From Aquirufa ecclesiirivi (GTDB taxonomy: Bacteria > Bacteroidota > Bacteroidia > Cytophagales > Spirosomataceae): a stretch of 64,000 nt of DNA. Each line of letters starts with the position of its first letter. Within the stretch, counting starts at the first letter, position 1. This document shows positions 9,384 to 17,941 of this stretch, piece after piece. A model generated the notes under the pieces. That model was given only the letters and a program-made list of their open reading frames with translations, searched no databases and had not been told where the DNA came from. The position numbers and the translations under genes are program-made. The stretch lies in contig NZ_JAANOP010000010.1 of assembly GCF_011250515.1 (NCBI RefSeq), forward strand, positions 45,366 through 109,365, written 5' to 3'.

Positions 9384-10808
9384 ATGGGACCATCTAATTT
9401 ACCCTTTCTGGTAGAATTATATTTGAACATAGCCTTGGTTTATGCCGTCACCATCATGACCTCGTATATATATTTGGCCTATTTATCGGTCAAAGAATTA
9501 AAAGCCTATTCCAAGAAAAACAGTTTTGAAAATTACGAAGTCCTGCTTTCTAGTGAATATGCCCCCTATTTATCTATTATAGCCCCTGCCTATAATGAGG
9601 GATTCACCATAGAAGAGAATGTGAAGTCACTCTTATCACTGAATTACAATCATTATGAGGTTATCATTGTCAATGATGGCAGCAAGGATAATTCCATGGA
9701 AATCCTACAATCCACCTATGATTTGATACCCCTAGAATTAAAGAAAATTGGATCCATTCCTACAAAAAATGTAAAGGCGGTTTATCAATCGCAAAATTCG
9801 GCTTTTAATAAGTTGATTGTGGTGGATAAAGAAAATGGAGGAAAGGCTGATGCTCTGAATGTTGGTATCAATTTTTCAAAACACCCCTACGTTGTGTGTA
9901 TTGATGTTGATTGTATCTTGGACAAAGACGCACTATTAAAATTAGTAAAGCCTTTTATGGAAAATAATCATAAAAGAGTGATCGCAACAGGTGGTGTCGT
10001 ACGAATAGCGAATCAATGTGTCATTCAAGATGGTCGATTGATTGAAGTCAACATACCCGATAAATTAATGCCAAGAATTCAGGTATTGGAATATTTACGT
10101 GCTTTTCTTTTGGGAAGGATGGCTTGGGAAAGATTGGATGGTCTTTTGCTTATCAGTGGAGCATTTGGAGCATTTGATAAAGAAATTGTCATTGCAGCTG
10201 GTGGATATAGTACGAAAACCGTGGGTGAGGACATGGAGCTGGTAGTTAGAATGCGGCGGTATATGCACGAAAGAAAATTAGCCTATACTGTAAGCTACAT
10301 CCCCGATCCACTCTGCTGGACCGAAGCTCCAGAATCAATGGATATATTCATGAAACAGAGGAGTCGATGGATGCGGGGTACGATAGAAACCTTATGGTCG
10401 CATCGAATTATGTTTTTTAATCCTAAATACAAATTATTGGGTTTAGTTAGTGTCCCATATTGGACATTTTTTGAGTTTTTTGCACCGCTAGCTGAAGTGA
10501 TAGGTATTTTAGCCACTTTGTATTTTATTTTAGTTGGCATGATGAATTGGCATTATTTCTTTTTGTTGATGATTTTTGTGTATGCCTTTGCGATTCTATT
10601 TTCCATCCTGACCTTATTTACAGAGGAACGTACTTACCACAAATACAACAAAATAAATGATTTTTTAAAGTTGCTTGCTGCTGCCTTCATTGAGCCATTT
10701 TATTTTCATCCTTTGAGTGTCATTTCAGCCTTTAAGGGCTATATCGATAAGATCAAAGGAACGCATTCCTGGGGTGAAATGACGAGAAAAGGCTTTAATA
10801 AGAAATGA
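9384..10808 (+). CDS. processive family 2 glycosyltransferase
   Basis: A 474-residue integral membrane enzyme: one N-terminal helix (residues 10-32), a GT2 domain, then several C-terminal helices (about 345-440). The GT2 signature is complete: IIAPAYNEG near the start, VNDGSKDN, the DxD in CIDVDC, the catalytic acid in VGEDMEL and QRSRW (the Q-x2-R-W of processive synthases). It resembles poly-N-acetylglucosamine and hyaluronan type synthases, so it should make and extrude a beta-linked exopolysaccharide from a UDP-sugar. No PilZ domain is visible, so control by the upstream receiver/HEAT proteins is more likely than by cyclic di-GMP on this chain. The sugar cannot be told from sequence. Confidence 0.88.
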   Translation: MGPSNLPFLVELYLNIALVYAVTIMTSYIYLAYLSVKELKAYSKKNSFENYEVLLSSEYAPYLSIIAPAYNEGFTIEENVKSLLSLNYNHYEVIIVNDGSKDNSMEILQSTYDLIPLELKKIGSIPTKNVKAVYQSQNSAFNKLIVVDKENGGKADALNVGINFSKHPYVVCIDVDCILDKDALLKLVKPFMENNHKRVIATGGVVRIANQCVIQDGRLIEVNIPDKLMPRIQVLEYLRAFLLGRMAWERLDGLLLISGAFGAFDKEIVIAAGGYSTKTVGEDMELVVRMRRYMHERKLAYTVSYIPDPLCWTEAPESMDIFMKQRSRWMRGTIETLWSHRIMFFNPKYKLLGLVSVPYWTFFEFFAPLAEVIGILATLYFILVGMMNWHYFFLLMIFVYAFAILFSILTLFTEERTYHKYNKINDFLKLLAAAFIEPFYFHPLSVISAFKGYIDKIKGTHSWGEMTRKGFNKK

Positions 10809-10840
10809 TAAATTATAAGTTATATATGGTGAATTGTGAA

Positions 10841-10890
10841 TGCCTGAAATAAAATTTATGTTTAAAATTTCACTTTTAAAACGGTCAACT
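10841..10890. mobile_element. rearranged insertion-sequence end remnant (a)
   Basis: TGCCTGAAAT at 10841 equals the end of the element at 63742. The following bases to 10890 match the reverse complement of its inner segment (63754-63787), ending in AACGGTCAACT. It looks like a small palindromic derivative or a rearranged solo end. No transposase remains. Confidence 0.55.
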
Positions 10891-10922
10891 CTAATATGAG
10901 AAATACAAAAATCTAAACACTT

Positions 10923-10971
10923 ATTCTACATTCTTCATTCTTCATTCTACATTCTTCATTCTACATTCTAC
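10923..10971 (+). repeat. heptamer array ATTCTAC/ATTCTTC, 7 units
   Basis: Seven consecutive 7-base units, each ATTCTAC or ATTCTTC, end nine bases before the metalloprotease start at 10981. Sense orientation to the gene is ATTCT(A/T)C, which has no stop codon in any frame. Confidence 0.85.
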
Positions 10972-10980
10972 ATTTATACC

Positions 10981-13365
10981 ATGAAAGCATTTAAACTACT
11001 CCTTCTTTTTGGATTACTGAGTTTTCAAGCACCCGCTCAGATCATGGATAAACTAAAATCCATGAAAGCATACACTGGATTTGTCAATTTCTACTACGAT
11101 GAAAGCTCAGACAAAATCTATTTGTGGGTAGATAAATTAAATCACGAATTTCTATATGTGTATTCATTAAGTCAGGGAGTAGGAAATAATGATTTAGGTT
11201 TGGATCGAGGACAGTTAGGAAATGAGCAAGTCGTTTATTTTGAGAAACAAGGAAATAAACTATTTCTTATTCAACCCAACTATCAATATAGGGCTAATTC
11301 GACTAATCCTTTGGAAAAGATTTCGGTGCAACAAGCTTTTGCTAAATCCATTCTTTTTGGATTTAAAATTGAAGGTCAAGAAAATGGAAAATACCTCATT
11401 GATGCTACTGATTTTTTAATGCAGGACGCACATGGCGTGTTAAAAACATTAACTAGAGCGAAGCAGGGATCATATCAATTGGATAAATCAAAAAGTTCAA
11501 TATTGCTGGAAAGAACCAAATCTTTCCCAAAAAATGCTGAATTTGAGGCCCGACTTACCTTTTCTGGAAATGCTACTGGTTCAGAGATTCGCTCGGTAAC
11601 ACCTAATCCAGATTATGTAACGGTGGTAGAACATCATTCGTTTATTGAACTACCTGATAATCAATACAAACCCAGGGTATATGACCCACGATCAGGTTCG
11701 AATGCCATCTCCTTCATGGATTATGCCACACCCGTCACAGAAGCTATTGAAAAGAAATGGATTACGCGCCATAGATTAGAAAAGAAAGATCCTAGCGCTC
11801 TTGTCAGTGAAGCTGTAAAACCCATCATTTATTACCTCGACAATGGCACGCCTGAGCCTATCCGATCAGCCTTATTAGAAGGGGGCAAGTGGTGGAACCA
11901 AGCGTTTGAGGCCATCGGATACAAGGATGCGTTTCAAGTAAAAATTTTACCTGATGATGCTGATCCTATGGATGTCAGGTATCATGTGATCCAATGGGTT
12001 CATCGCTCTACTAGAGGATGGAGCTATGGCGCAAGTATTGCTGATCCAAGGACAGGTGAAATTATCAAAGGGCATGTGAGTTTGGGAAGCTTACGGATCC
12101 GACAAGATTTCATGATTGCCCAATCACTGATGAATGCACCTTATGCTAGCAATAATCAAAATAACCAGCACATGCTGGAAATGGCCTTAGCGCGTATTCG
12201 CCAACTGGCTGCCCATGAAATTGGCCATACTTTGGGTTTTGCACATAATTATGCCGCAAGTGCCCAAGGCAATTCGAGTGTCATGGATTATCCACATCCT
12301 CAAGTGGCATTTATTGGAAATGAAATTGATCTTTCTAAAGCCTATGACCGCAATATAGGAGAATGGGATAAGGTCTCTGTAGATTATGCTTATGGACAAC
12401 ATCAAGAGGAAGAACTTCCACTTATCTTAAATAATGCTTATGAAAAAGGTTTGAGATTCATCACGGATTTTGATGCTCGTAATCCAGGGGGAGCACATAT
12501 ATATGCCCATTTATGGGATAATGGAACTACTGTTGTCGATGAATTACAACGTTTGCTAGGAGTCAGAAAACAAGCCATCAAACAGTTTTCGGCTGATAAC
12601 ATGCGCCAAGGGGAAAGCTACTCAAAATTAGAAGACATGTTTGTCCCATTATATTTTATGCACCGTTATCAAACAGAGGCAGTCAGTAAAATAGTGGGTG
12701 GCTATGAGTATAATTATGCGGTCAAAGGTGGAAAAGAATTGGTACTCAAGCCCGCCTCCAAAAAACTTCAGCTTGCGGCTTTACAGCAAATAATGAAAAC
12801 ATTACAAGCCGATGAACTGGCCATTCCAAAAGATAAACTGAGTCTATTTCCCCCTCGAGCCTTTGGCTTTCCTAGAACTAGGGAATCCTTTAAAAGTAAA
12901 ACGGGTTTAACTTTTGATGCCTTGGGAGCAGTAGAAACTGCAGCTGAATTCACGTTGGATTTCTTATTACATCCTGATAGAATTTCTAGAATTCAACAAA
13001 ATCATGCGATAGATGTCTCCAATTTGGGCCTAAATGAACTCTTACAAAATATAAGCCAACAAACCATCGAAAAAAGCTGGTCGGACTCATATTTAAACGC
13101 AGCTCAAGAAACCATCAACTATAAAGTATGTGAAGCAGTAATAAACACCTTACAAGCACCCGCGTTGGCACCTTTGGCCAAGGTAGAACTCTACGCTAGT
13201 ATCAAAAAGTGGCAGCAATTCTATGCACAAAAGGGAAAAACAAGTTCATTTGCTCTTTACATGCATCAATTCATTCAAGAATCTCTAGACCATCCCAAAG
13301 AATGGAAAGCTTTGGCTAGTCCCAGTATTCCTGATGGCGCTCCGATTGGAATGGATTGCTATTAA
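10981..13365 (+). CDS. secreted zinc metalloprotease (DUF5117/DUF4953 type)
   Basis: A 794-residue protein with a signal peptide (MKAFKLLLLFGLLSFQAPAQ). Residues 35-200 correspond to the DUF5117-type beta domain. The catalytic part holds the metzincin motif HEIGHTLGFAH near residues 413-423 (HExxHxxGxxH, three His zinc ligands and the catalytic Glu), followed by SVMDYPHPQ, which fits the Met-turn. The C-terminal third is helical. Members of this family are predicted periplasmic or secreted peptidases of Bacteroidota; the substrate is not known. It is a single-gene unit closed by a strong terminator at 13449. Confidence 0.88.
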   Translation: MKAFKLLLLFGLLSFQAPAQIMDKLKSMKAYTGFVNFYYDESSDKIYLWVDKLNHEFLYVYSLSQGVGNNDLGLDRGQLGNEQVVYFEKQGNKLFLIQPNYQYRANSTNPLEKISVQQAFAKSILFGFKIEGQENGKYLIDATDFLMQDAHGVLKTLTRAKQGSYQLDKSKSSILLERTKSFPKNAEFEARLTFSGNATGSEIRSVTPNPDYVTVVEHHSFIELPDNQYKPRVYDPRSGSNAISFMDYATPVTEAIEKKWITRHRLEKKDPSALVSEAVKPIIYYLDNGTPEPIRSALLEGGKWWNQAFEAIGYKDAFQVKILPDDADPMDVRYHVIQWVHRSTRGWSYGASIADPRTGEIIKGHVSLGSLRIRQDFMIAQSLMNAPYASNNQNNQHMLEMALARIRQLAAHEIGHTLGFAHNYAASAQGNSSVMDYPHPQVAFIGNEIDLSKAYDRNIGEWDKVSVDYAYGQHQEEELPLILNNAYEKGLRFITDFDARNPGGAHIYAHLWDNGTTVVDELQRLLGVRKQAIKQFSADNMRQGESYSKLEDMFVPLYFMHRYQTEAVSKIVGGYEYNYAVKGGKELVLKPASKKLQLAALQQIMKTLQADELAIPKDKLSLFPPRAFGFPRTRESFKSKTGLTFDALGAVETAAEFTLDFLLHPDRISRIQQNHAIDVSNLGLNELLQNISQQTIEKSWSDSYLNAAQETINYKVCEAVINTLQAPALAPLAKVELYASIKKWQQFYAQKGKTSSFALYMHQFIQESLDHPKEWKALASPSIPDGAPIGMDCY

Positions 13366-13448
13366 TCAATAAAGCTTTATTTCCTGAAGATTAAGAGAAA
13401 AATAAAGAGGAAATAAAACCATTAATTATAGAACATAGGATTGCAATT

Positions 13449-13479
13449 AGCTCTTATTCATTGAATAAGAGCTTTTTTT
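13449..13479 (+). terminator. terminator after the metalloprotease
   Basis: AGCTCTTATTC, loop ATT and GAATAAGAGCT form a perfect 11-bp stem followed by seven T. It lies inside a 61-base segment (13424-13484) that is repeated at 14338-14398. Confidence 0.85.
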
Positions 13480-13531
13480 ATGTTCTTACAATCAAAAAAT
13501 CATTCCCCTTTTTTGATAACGATACTTTGAT

Positions 13532-14203
13532 CTATGATGATCTGGTTTTTAGAAATTCTACTAAATCCACTGATTCAAATTCTGCCAATCCTTTAGCCGT
13601 TAAATAGGGTTTATAAATTTCAATGGTTCCGGCTAAATAATTCGGTTTAACTTCTTGAAAACTTTTTCGATAATCGAATAAAAGATATGTATTCAACCAA
13701 TGAACTCCCAAAACGGCATGCTGATGATAAAATATCTTAAATTTATTCTCATCAAAAATGGATTCCAATAAATATTTTTCTTGAATTAATTTTTCAAACA
13801 AACCAATCATACTTTTTTTCCGAAGTTTAAAAGATTCATGTATGACCAACATAAATGCTTCATTTTTAAAACAACCTGTCCAAATAAACATGATGGCACA
13901 ACGATACTTAAATTGAATATCCATGATGTCGGAAAGAATTCCAATATAATCCTTCCAGGTAAATGGATCTGAAAAAATAATGGAATCAAAATATTGCTGA
14001 ATATCACGGATGTAAAGCTCTGTAATGGCAATATATAAGTTTTCTTTCGTAGAAAAGTGATTGGTTATTTTACTTTTAGAGATTTCAGTATAACGGGCAA
14101 TCTCATCAATGGTGATGGATGAGCCATAGGTATTTAGCACTTCTGATGCTTGTAAAATAATATTTTCACGACTTCTCTCCCCTTTTCTTTGGTATATATT
14201 CAT
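13532..14203 (-). CDS. TetR/AcrR-family regulator
   Basis: A 223-residue protein with an N-terminal TetR helix-turn-helix (residues 13-58: SITIDEIARYTEISKSKIT then NHFSTKENLY). The rest is a helical ligand/dimer domain without recognisable specificity. It would repress genes in response to a small molecule. The C-terminal half is rich in Phe/Tyr and Lys, as in its neighbours. A candidate promoter on the minus strand is TTTG, about 20 bases, then TATTTTAG shortly upstream of the start. The gene is enclosed by two direct copies of a terminator-like segment, which hints at an inserted cassette. No target gene is evident. Confidence 0.85.
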   Translation of the reverse strand: MNIYQRKGERSRENIILQASEVLNTYGSSITIDEIARYTEISKSKITNHFSTKENLYIAITELYIRDIQQYFDSIIFSDPFTWKDYIGILSDIMDIQFKYRCAIMFIWTGCFKNEAFMLVIHESFKLRKKSMIGLFEKLIQEKYLLESIFDENKFKIFYHQHAVLGVHWLNTYLLFDYRKSFQEVKPNYLAGTIEIYKPYLTAKGLAEFESVDLVEFLKTRSS

Positions 14204-14337
14204 GATTATATTATATTTTTTCCCTAAAATAAAAATATATTTTTTTTATTACAAATCAATGTATAATTTTGATACAATAATTAAAAAAAATACCTGACAC
14301 CTAAAACAAAAACTTCAAAAGCATAGTTATTAAAGAA

Positions 14338-14398
14338 AATTATAGAACACAGGAATGTAATTAGCTCTTATTTTTTAAATAGGAGCTTTTTTGTTTTC
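14338..14398 (+). repeat. second copy of the 61-base terminator segment
   Basis: This segment matches 13424-13484 closely (both share TTATAGAACA and AATTAGCTCTTATT). It forms a 10-bp hairpin AGCTCTTATT/AATAGGAGCT followed by six T on the plus strand. Unlike the first copy, no plus-strand gene ends here, so it looks like an orphan duplicate. The two copies flank the TetR gene as direct repeats. Confidence 0.6.
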
Positions 14399-14400
14399 CA

Positions 14401-14922
14401 TCAATTCTTGGAAAATATGACTGTAGTAGACCAAATAGCCCAAGTCCTTCCTACTCGATCTTCCGAATCTGATTCTAATTTGATCCCCACACGAATAACA
14501 TTGGACGATTTTACTTGAAGAGGTGGTAGTTTATACCAAGTCATCCCCCCTTGATCCCTTGATACGATTGCCTTTCTGGCATTTAATGCTTGTTCCAATT
14601 GTTGGATTAGATGGAGCTTCGTTGGTGAAAATATAAATTGAACTTGGTTCTTTTCCTTTCTAATCAATCGCAATTGGTTAATACGACTGCTTGGCGCTAA
14701 AAATTCTAGCTCGAAGCCGCGATGAAATTCTTGATAATGGAATTGTTTCATCAATTCTTGAAACCTCTCTATATCGGCCTCCAATAAAATTAATCCTGTT
14801 TCTAGATTGGGAATTAAATAGGTGGAATAATCATCTGATTCACGCTGCAAAGGCGGAATTGTTTGCGCCCAAATGGATTGACAATAACAAAAAACCAACA
14901 AGAAACCTGCCCAATATTTCAT
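14401..14922 (-). CDS. small secreted protein of unknown function
   Basis: About 173 residues from the ATG at 14922, which gives a clear signal peptide (MKYWAGFLLVFCYCQSIWAQ). An in-frame ATG at 14943 overlaps the preceding gene by eight bases and would add seven residues. The mature part has no cysteine pair or known motif; it is rich in Leu, Arg and Gln and looks alpha/beta. It is probably cotranscribed behind the M20 amidohydrolase. No family recognised. Confidence 0.6.
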   Translation of the reverse strand: MKYWAGFLLVFCYCQSIWAQTIPPLQRESDDYSTYLIPNLETGLILLEADIERFQELMKQFHYQEFHRGFELEFLAPSSRINQLRLIRKEKNQVQFIFSPTKLHLIQQLEQALNARKAIVSRDQGGMTWYKLPPLQVKSSNVIRVGIKLESDSEDRVGRTWAIWSTTVIFSKN

Positions 14923-14935
14923 ATACCATAAAGCA

Positions 14936-16363
14936 TTAATCACGGTAATTCAATGCTGGGGGCCTATTTCCTAAAAGTGATTTATACACAAAATTAGGAC
15001 CTCTTCTTTGATCAAATTCGGCTTTTGACTCTTTTACCCACTCAGGGTGCTTGAATAAATCGATGGCGGTAGAAGCTAAGGTTTTAGCAGCTACCATCAT
15101 GCCTTTCCGACCAATGGAAGTACCTCCTGCCGCTACTGCTTGCCAGCTATGAGCACTGGTTCCTGGAACCCAGGCGGCTGTTCCTAATCCAATGGTGGGA
15201 ACAGTCCAACTGACATCCGCTACATCGGTAGAGCCTGTAGCTAAATTATCAACTTCATTCAATCCCTTAATTTGATTAGTCGTAGCCAAATCCACTATTT
15301 CCATACCCTCCGACTGTTGGATTTGTTTAGCAAAAGCCAATTCGCTGGGATTCAAAGTATAACCACCCACGGCTTGTAAGTTCGCATGCATGATTTTAGC
15401 TAATCGATCATTCGGTAGCATTTCATACACCCCACCAATGACTTCCGCTTCATATTTAGTACCTGTTCCTAATGCTGCTCCTTTGGCAGCATTTTCTAAA
15501 CGATCCCAAACGTCCAACACAATATCTCTTTTAGGGGAACGAACATAGTAATAGACTTCCGCAAAATCGGGTACAATATTGGGGGCTTTACCACCATGGG
15601 TAATAACATAATGCATACGGGTAGTCGAAGGAATATGTTCACGCATCATATTAGCCATGTAATTCATGGCTTCAACAGCATCCAAGGCTGATCTACCTCT
15701 TTCTGGTGTGGCGGCAGCATGTGAGGATAATCCGTAAAACCGAAATTTCCCAGCCTTATTAGCCAAGGAATTACTCATAGAAATTACATGTTGATTGTTG
15801 GGATGCCAGTGTAACATCACATCTGCTTGAGAAAACAAACCTTCTCGTACCATATACACTTTACCAGAGCCACCTTCTTCGGCCGGACAACCATACAACT
15901 TAATTGTTCCTTTTTGACCTGTTTCTTGCATCCATTCTTTCACGGCAATGGCAGCTGCAACGGAACCCGTTCCAAATAAATGGTGACCACAGGCATGTCC
16001 TGCCAAATTACCTAGGCTCCGTTTGGTAGGTATTGAATCTTGTGACATTCCTGGTAATGCATCGTACTCACCCATGATACCAATGACCGGTTTTCCTTGT
16101 CCAAAAGTGGCCACAAAAGCCGTCGGAATATCGGCCACGCCAGATTCAATGGTAAATCCCGCTTTTCTCAATGTTTCTTGCAAAAGCGATGAACTTTGCT
16201 TTTCCTTATATCCCACTTCCGCAAATCGCCAAATTTGATTGGCCAATTGTCCGTATTGATGCTCTTTTTGTTGTATCCTTTGAATGACTTTTTTCTTATC
16301 AGCCTCTTGGGCTAACATGGTAAAACATAAAATAAACAAAACACAGGTTAAAATAGGTTTCAT
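14936..16363 (-). CDS. secreted M20-family amidohydrolase (AbgB-like)
   Basis: A 475-residue protein with a signal peptide (MKPILTCVLFILCFTMLAQ). The M20D metal-binding motifs are present: GEYDALPGM, HACGHHLFGTG and the CPAEEGG Glu pair, with a lid/dimer domain between (about residues 200-320, containing THGGKAPNIVPDFAE). The closest well-known type is the aminobenzoyl-glutamate utilisation protein B group, so it should hydrolyse an amide or N-acyl amino acid outside the cytoplasm, with two zinc ions. The true substrate is unknown. It is followed by the small secreted protein with a short overlap. Confidence 0.88.
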   Translation of the reverse strand: MKPILTCVLFILCFTMLAQEADKKKVIQRIQQKEHQYGQLANQIWRFAEVGYKEKQSSSLLQETLRKAGFTIESGVADIPTAFVATFGQGKPVIGIMGEYDALPGMSQDSIPTKRSLGNLAGHACGHHLFGTGSVAAAIAVKEWMQETGQKGTIKLYGCPAEEGGSGKVYMVREGLFSQADVMLHWHPNNQHVISMSNSLANKAGKFRFYGLSSHAAATPERGRSALDAVEAMNYMANMMREHIPSTTRMHYVITHGGKAPNIVPDFAEVYYYVRSPKRDIVLDVWDRLENAAKGAALGTGTKYEAEVIGGVYEMLPNDRLAKIMHANLQAVGGYTLNPSELAFAKQIQQSEGMEIVDLATTNQIKGLNEVDNLATGSTDVADVSWTVPTIGLGTAAWVPGTSAHSWQAVAAGGTSIGRKGMMVAAKTLASTAIDLFKHPEWVKESKAEFDQRRGPNFVYKSLLGNRPPALNYRD

Positions 16364-16382
16364 AGGATTAGTATTGATGTTG

Positions 16383-17270
16383 TTAATTCCTCCATTTGGC
16401 TAACTCAAATTTCGCCATTTCCTCTTCCCTATCATACATATTTTTATCAAATAAGGAAGCATGTCCACAGTCCGTATCATTGGTCCAAGCATGTTTAGCA
16501 AATGGCATATAGGACTCATTGACCATTTTATAACCTTTTAAGGTCATCGCTTGAAACCATGGAATTCCATTGTCTAAGCTATTTTTCAATCCTATAGGAG
16601 GCACAGGCCCTAAAGGGCTTGTTAATGGACGTGCCAATTCTAAATTGATCAAAGCGGCATGTTCATTTAGTCGACATTCTGGCAATGGCCAGCTCAGTTG
16701 ACCATCTACTACCAATCCATGTGAAATCGCTCTGCCATCAGGTCTAGCTTGGTATAAAGTTTTTAACTCATTCATTGATGGACGGTAGTCCCAATAACGA
16801 TTCCCATCGCACAAGTCCCCAAAGGCAGGACAATTCCAACATTGTCCAACTTGACCTATCCCGACTGAATCTCCAATTTTACTCAAATAATGACCAATTA
16901 AATCATCATTAAAAAGCATATCATTGTGCATTAAAAATAACCAAGAAGCTTGACTATTTTCCCAAGGATACTGGCTTCGAATGGAATAGCGATAGTCCTT
17001 TACATGCAATAATATTCTATTAAGCAGACCTTTTCGCCTACCTTCCCACCAGCCAAAGAAAAATTTTGGGGTAAAGTATGTAATAGGCAGACCTTCCAAA
17101 AGAGACCGTAATAAGGATTCATCAAAACCCTCTGGCTGCCTTTTTTCTAATGTCACATATATTTGCTGGATATGCTTCCCAGAATTTTTCACTAATGACC
17201 ATATACTTACCGCAGTTTGGTAAGGTTTTCCATACACATTAATGGCAACATCTACTTTTTGAACTAACAT
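16383..17270 (-). CDS. putative glycosyltransferase-like protein
   Basis: A 295-residue soluble protein without signal peptide. The N-terminus (VDVAINVYGKPYQTAVSIWSL) and the segment FLMHNDMLFNDDLI resemble the nucleotide-sugar part and acidic metal site of GT-A type glycosyltransferases, but the match is weak and no full family signature is present. Two Cys-rich spots (GQCWNCPAFGDLCDG, NDTDCGH) may be structural. It sits 19 bases upstream of the amidohydrolase on the same strand and could be cotranscribed. Function not assigned with confidence. Confidence 0.5.
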   Translation of the reverse strand: MLVQKVDVAINVYGKPYQTAVSIWSLVKNSGKHIQQIYVTLEKRQPEGFDESLLRSLLEGLPITYFTPKFFFGWWEGRRKGLLNRILLHVKDYRYSIRSQYPWENSQASWLFLMHNDMLFNDDLIGHYLSKIGDSVGIGQVGQCWNCPAFGDLCDGNRYWDYRPSMNELKTLYQARPDGRAISHGLVVDGQLSWPLPECRLNEHAALINLELARPLTSPLGPVPPIGLKNSLDNGIPWFQAMTLKGYKMVNESYMPFAKHAWTNDTDCGHASLFDKNMYDREEEMAKFELAKWRN

Positions 17271-17297
17271 AGGCTTATAATTAGCGTAAATTTAGTG

Positions 17298-17353
17298 GTA
17301 AATGGTGAATGATTAATTGTTAATGGTAAATTGTTAATGGTGAATTGTGAATG
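17298..17353. repeat. heptamer array GTNAAT(G/T) type, 8 units
   Basis: Eight successive 7-base units read GTAAATG, GTGAATG, ATTAATT, GTTAATG, GTAAATT, GTTAATG, GTGAATT, GTGAATG. This AT-rich second heptamer type recurs at 17400-17440, 17920-17941, 46613-46640, 52735-52757 and 62905-62939. Confidence 0.75.
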
Positions 17354-17366
17354 GGACATGGTGTCT

Positions 17367-17385
17367 TGTCCTGAAATAGGTTGAC
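17367..17385 (+). mobile_element. insertion-sequence end remnant (b)
   Basis: TGTCCTGAAATAGGTTGAC matches the left end of the insertion sequence at 63742 (CCTGAAATAGGTTGAC identical). The sequence beyond diverges and no transposase follows, so it is a solo end. Confidence 0.55.
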
Positions 17386-17436
17386 TTGGGGTTTATTAAT
17401 AACTCATTTTATAATTTATAATTCACCATTTACAAT

Positions 17437-17802
17437 TTAAAATGGTTCATATTTAGCCTGAATGATATAATAATTTCCATTTTTGCCCTGAATTATGGAA
17501 TTTCCTAGATCATCTATGTCATTGATTTCCAAAGTATCTTGATGGAATTTTGAGCCTTTGGGAAAACGAATACCTATCACAAAACAGCCTTCTATTTCCA
17601 CGGCAATTCGTTCAAATACAGTAGAATCTTTCGTGATGGAATTCCTTTGAATTACTGTAGCAGGATATGCCCCATCCTCAAAAATGCAGGCATAAGGCAA
17701 ATGAGCATTCTTTTTTTCAGGCAAAGGCTTTTTCTCCTTAGTCTGTTGTGAATAACCTAAAGTCGGGATCAATAAACCCAGAAATATAAGTAGACGAAGC
17801 AA
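17437..17802 (-). CDS. small secreted protein of unknown function
   Basis: About 121 residues with a signal peptide (LLRLLIFLGLLIPTLGYSQ). The only plausible start is a TTG at 17802, since no in-frame ATG precedes the signal peptide. The mature protein is short, with a Lys-rich linker and two Cys (HLPYACIFEDGAYP, IEGCFVIGIRFPKG). No family recognised. A ten-unit heptamer array ends 14 bases upstream of the start. Confidence 0.55.
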   Translation of the reverse strand: MLRLLIFLGLLIPTLGYSQQTKEKKPLPEKKNAHLPYACIFEDGAYPATVIQRNSITKDSTVFERIAVEIEGCFVIGIRFPKGSKFHQDTLEINDIDDLGNSIIQGKNGNYYIIQAKYEPF

Positions 17803-17816
17803 AGCGGTTATTAAAT

Positions 17817-17886
17817 GAAGAATGTAGATTGAAAAATGTAGAATGTAGAATGAAGAATGTAGAATGAAGAATGTAGAATGAAGAAT
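17817..17886 (-). repeat. heptamer array GTAGAAT/GAAGAAT, 10 units
   Basis: Ten 7-base units on the plus strand, which read ATTCTTC/ATTCTAC in the sense of the minus-strand gene at 17802. Two units carry one or two changes (GTAGATT, GAAAAAT). Confidence 0.85.
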
Positions 17887-17941
17887 TAGATATTAAAGGG
17901 GAACCCAAAACGATTAAAATTCACCATTTATAATTTATAAT

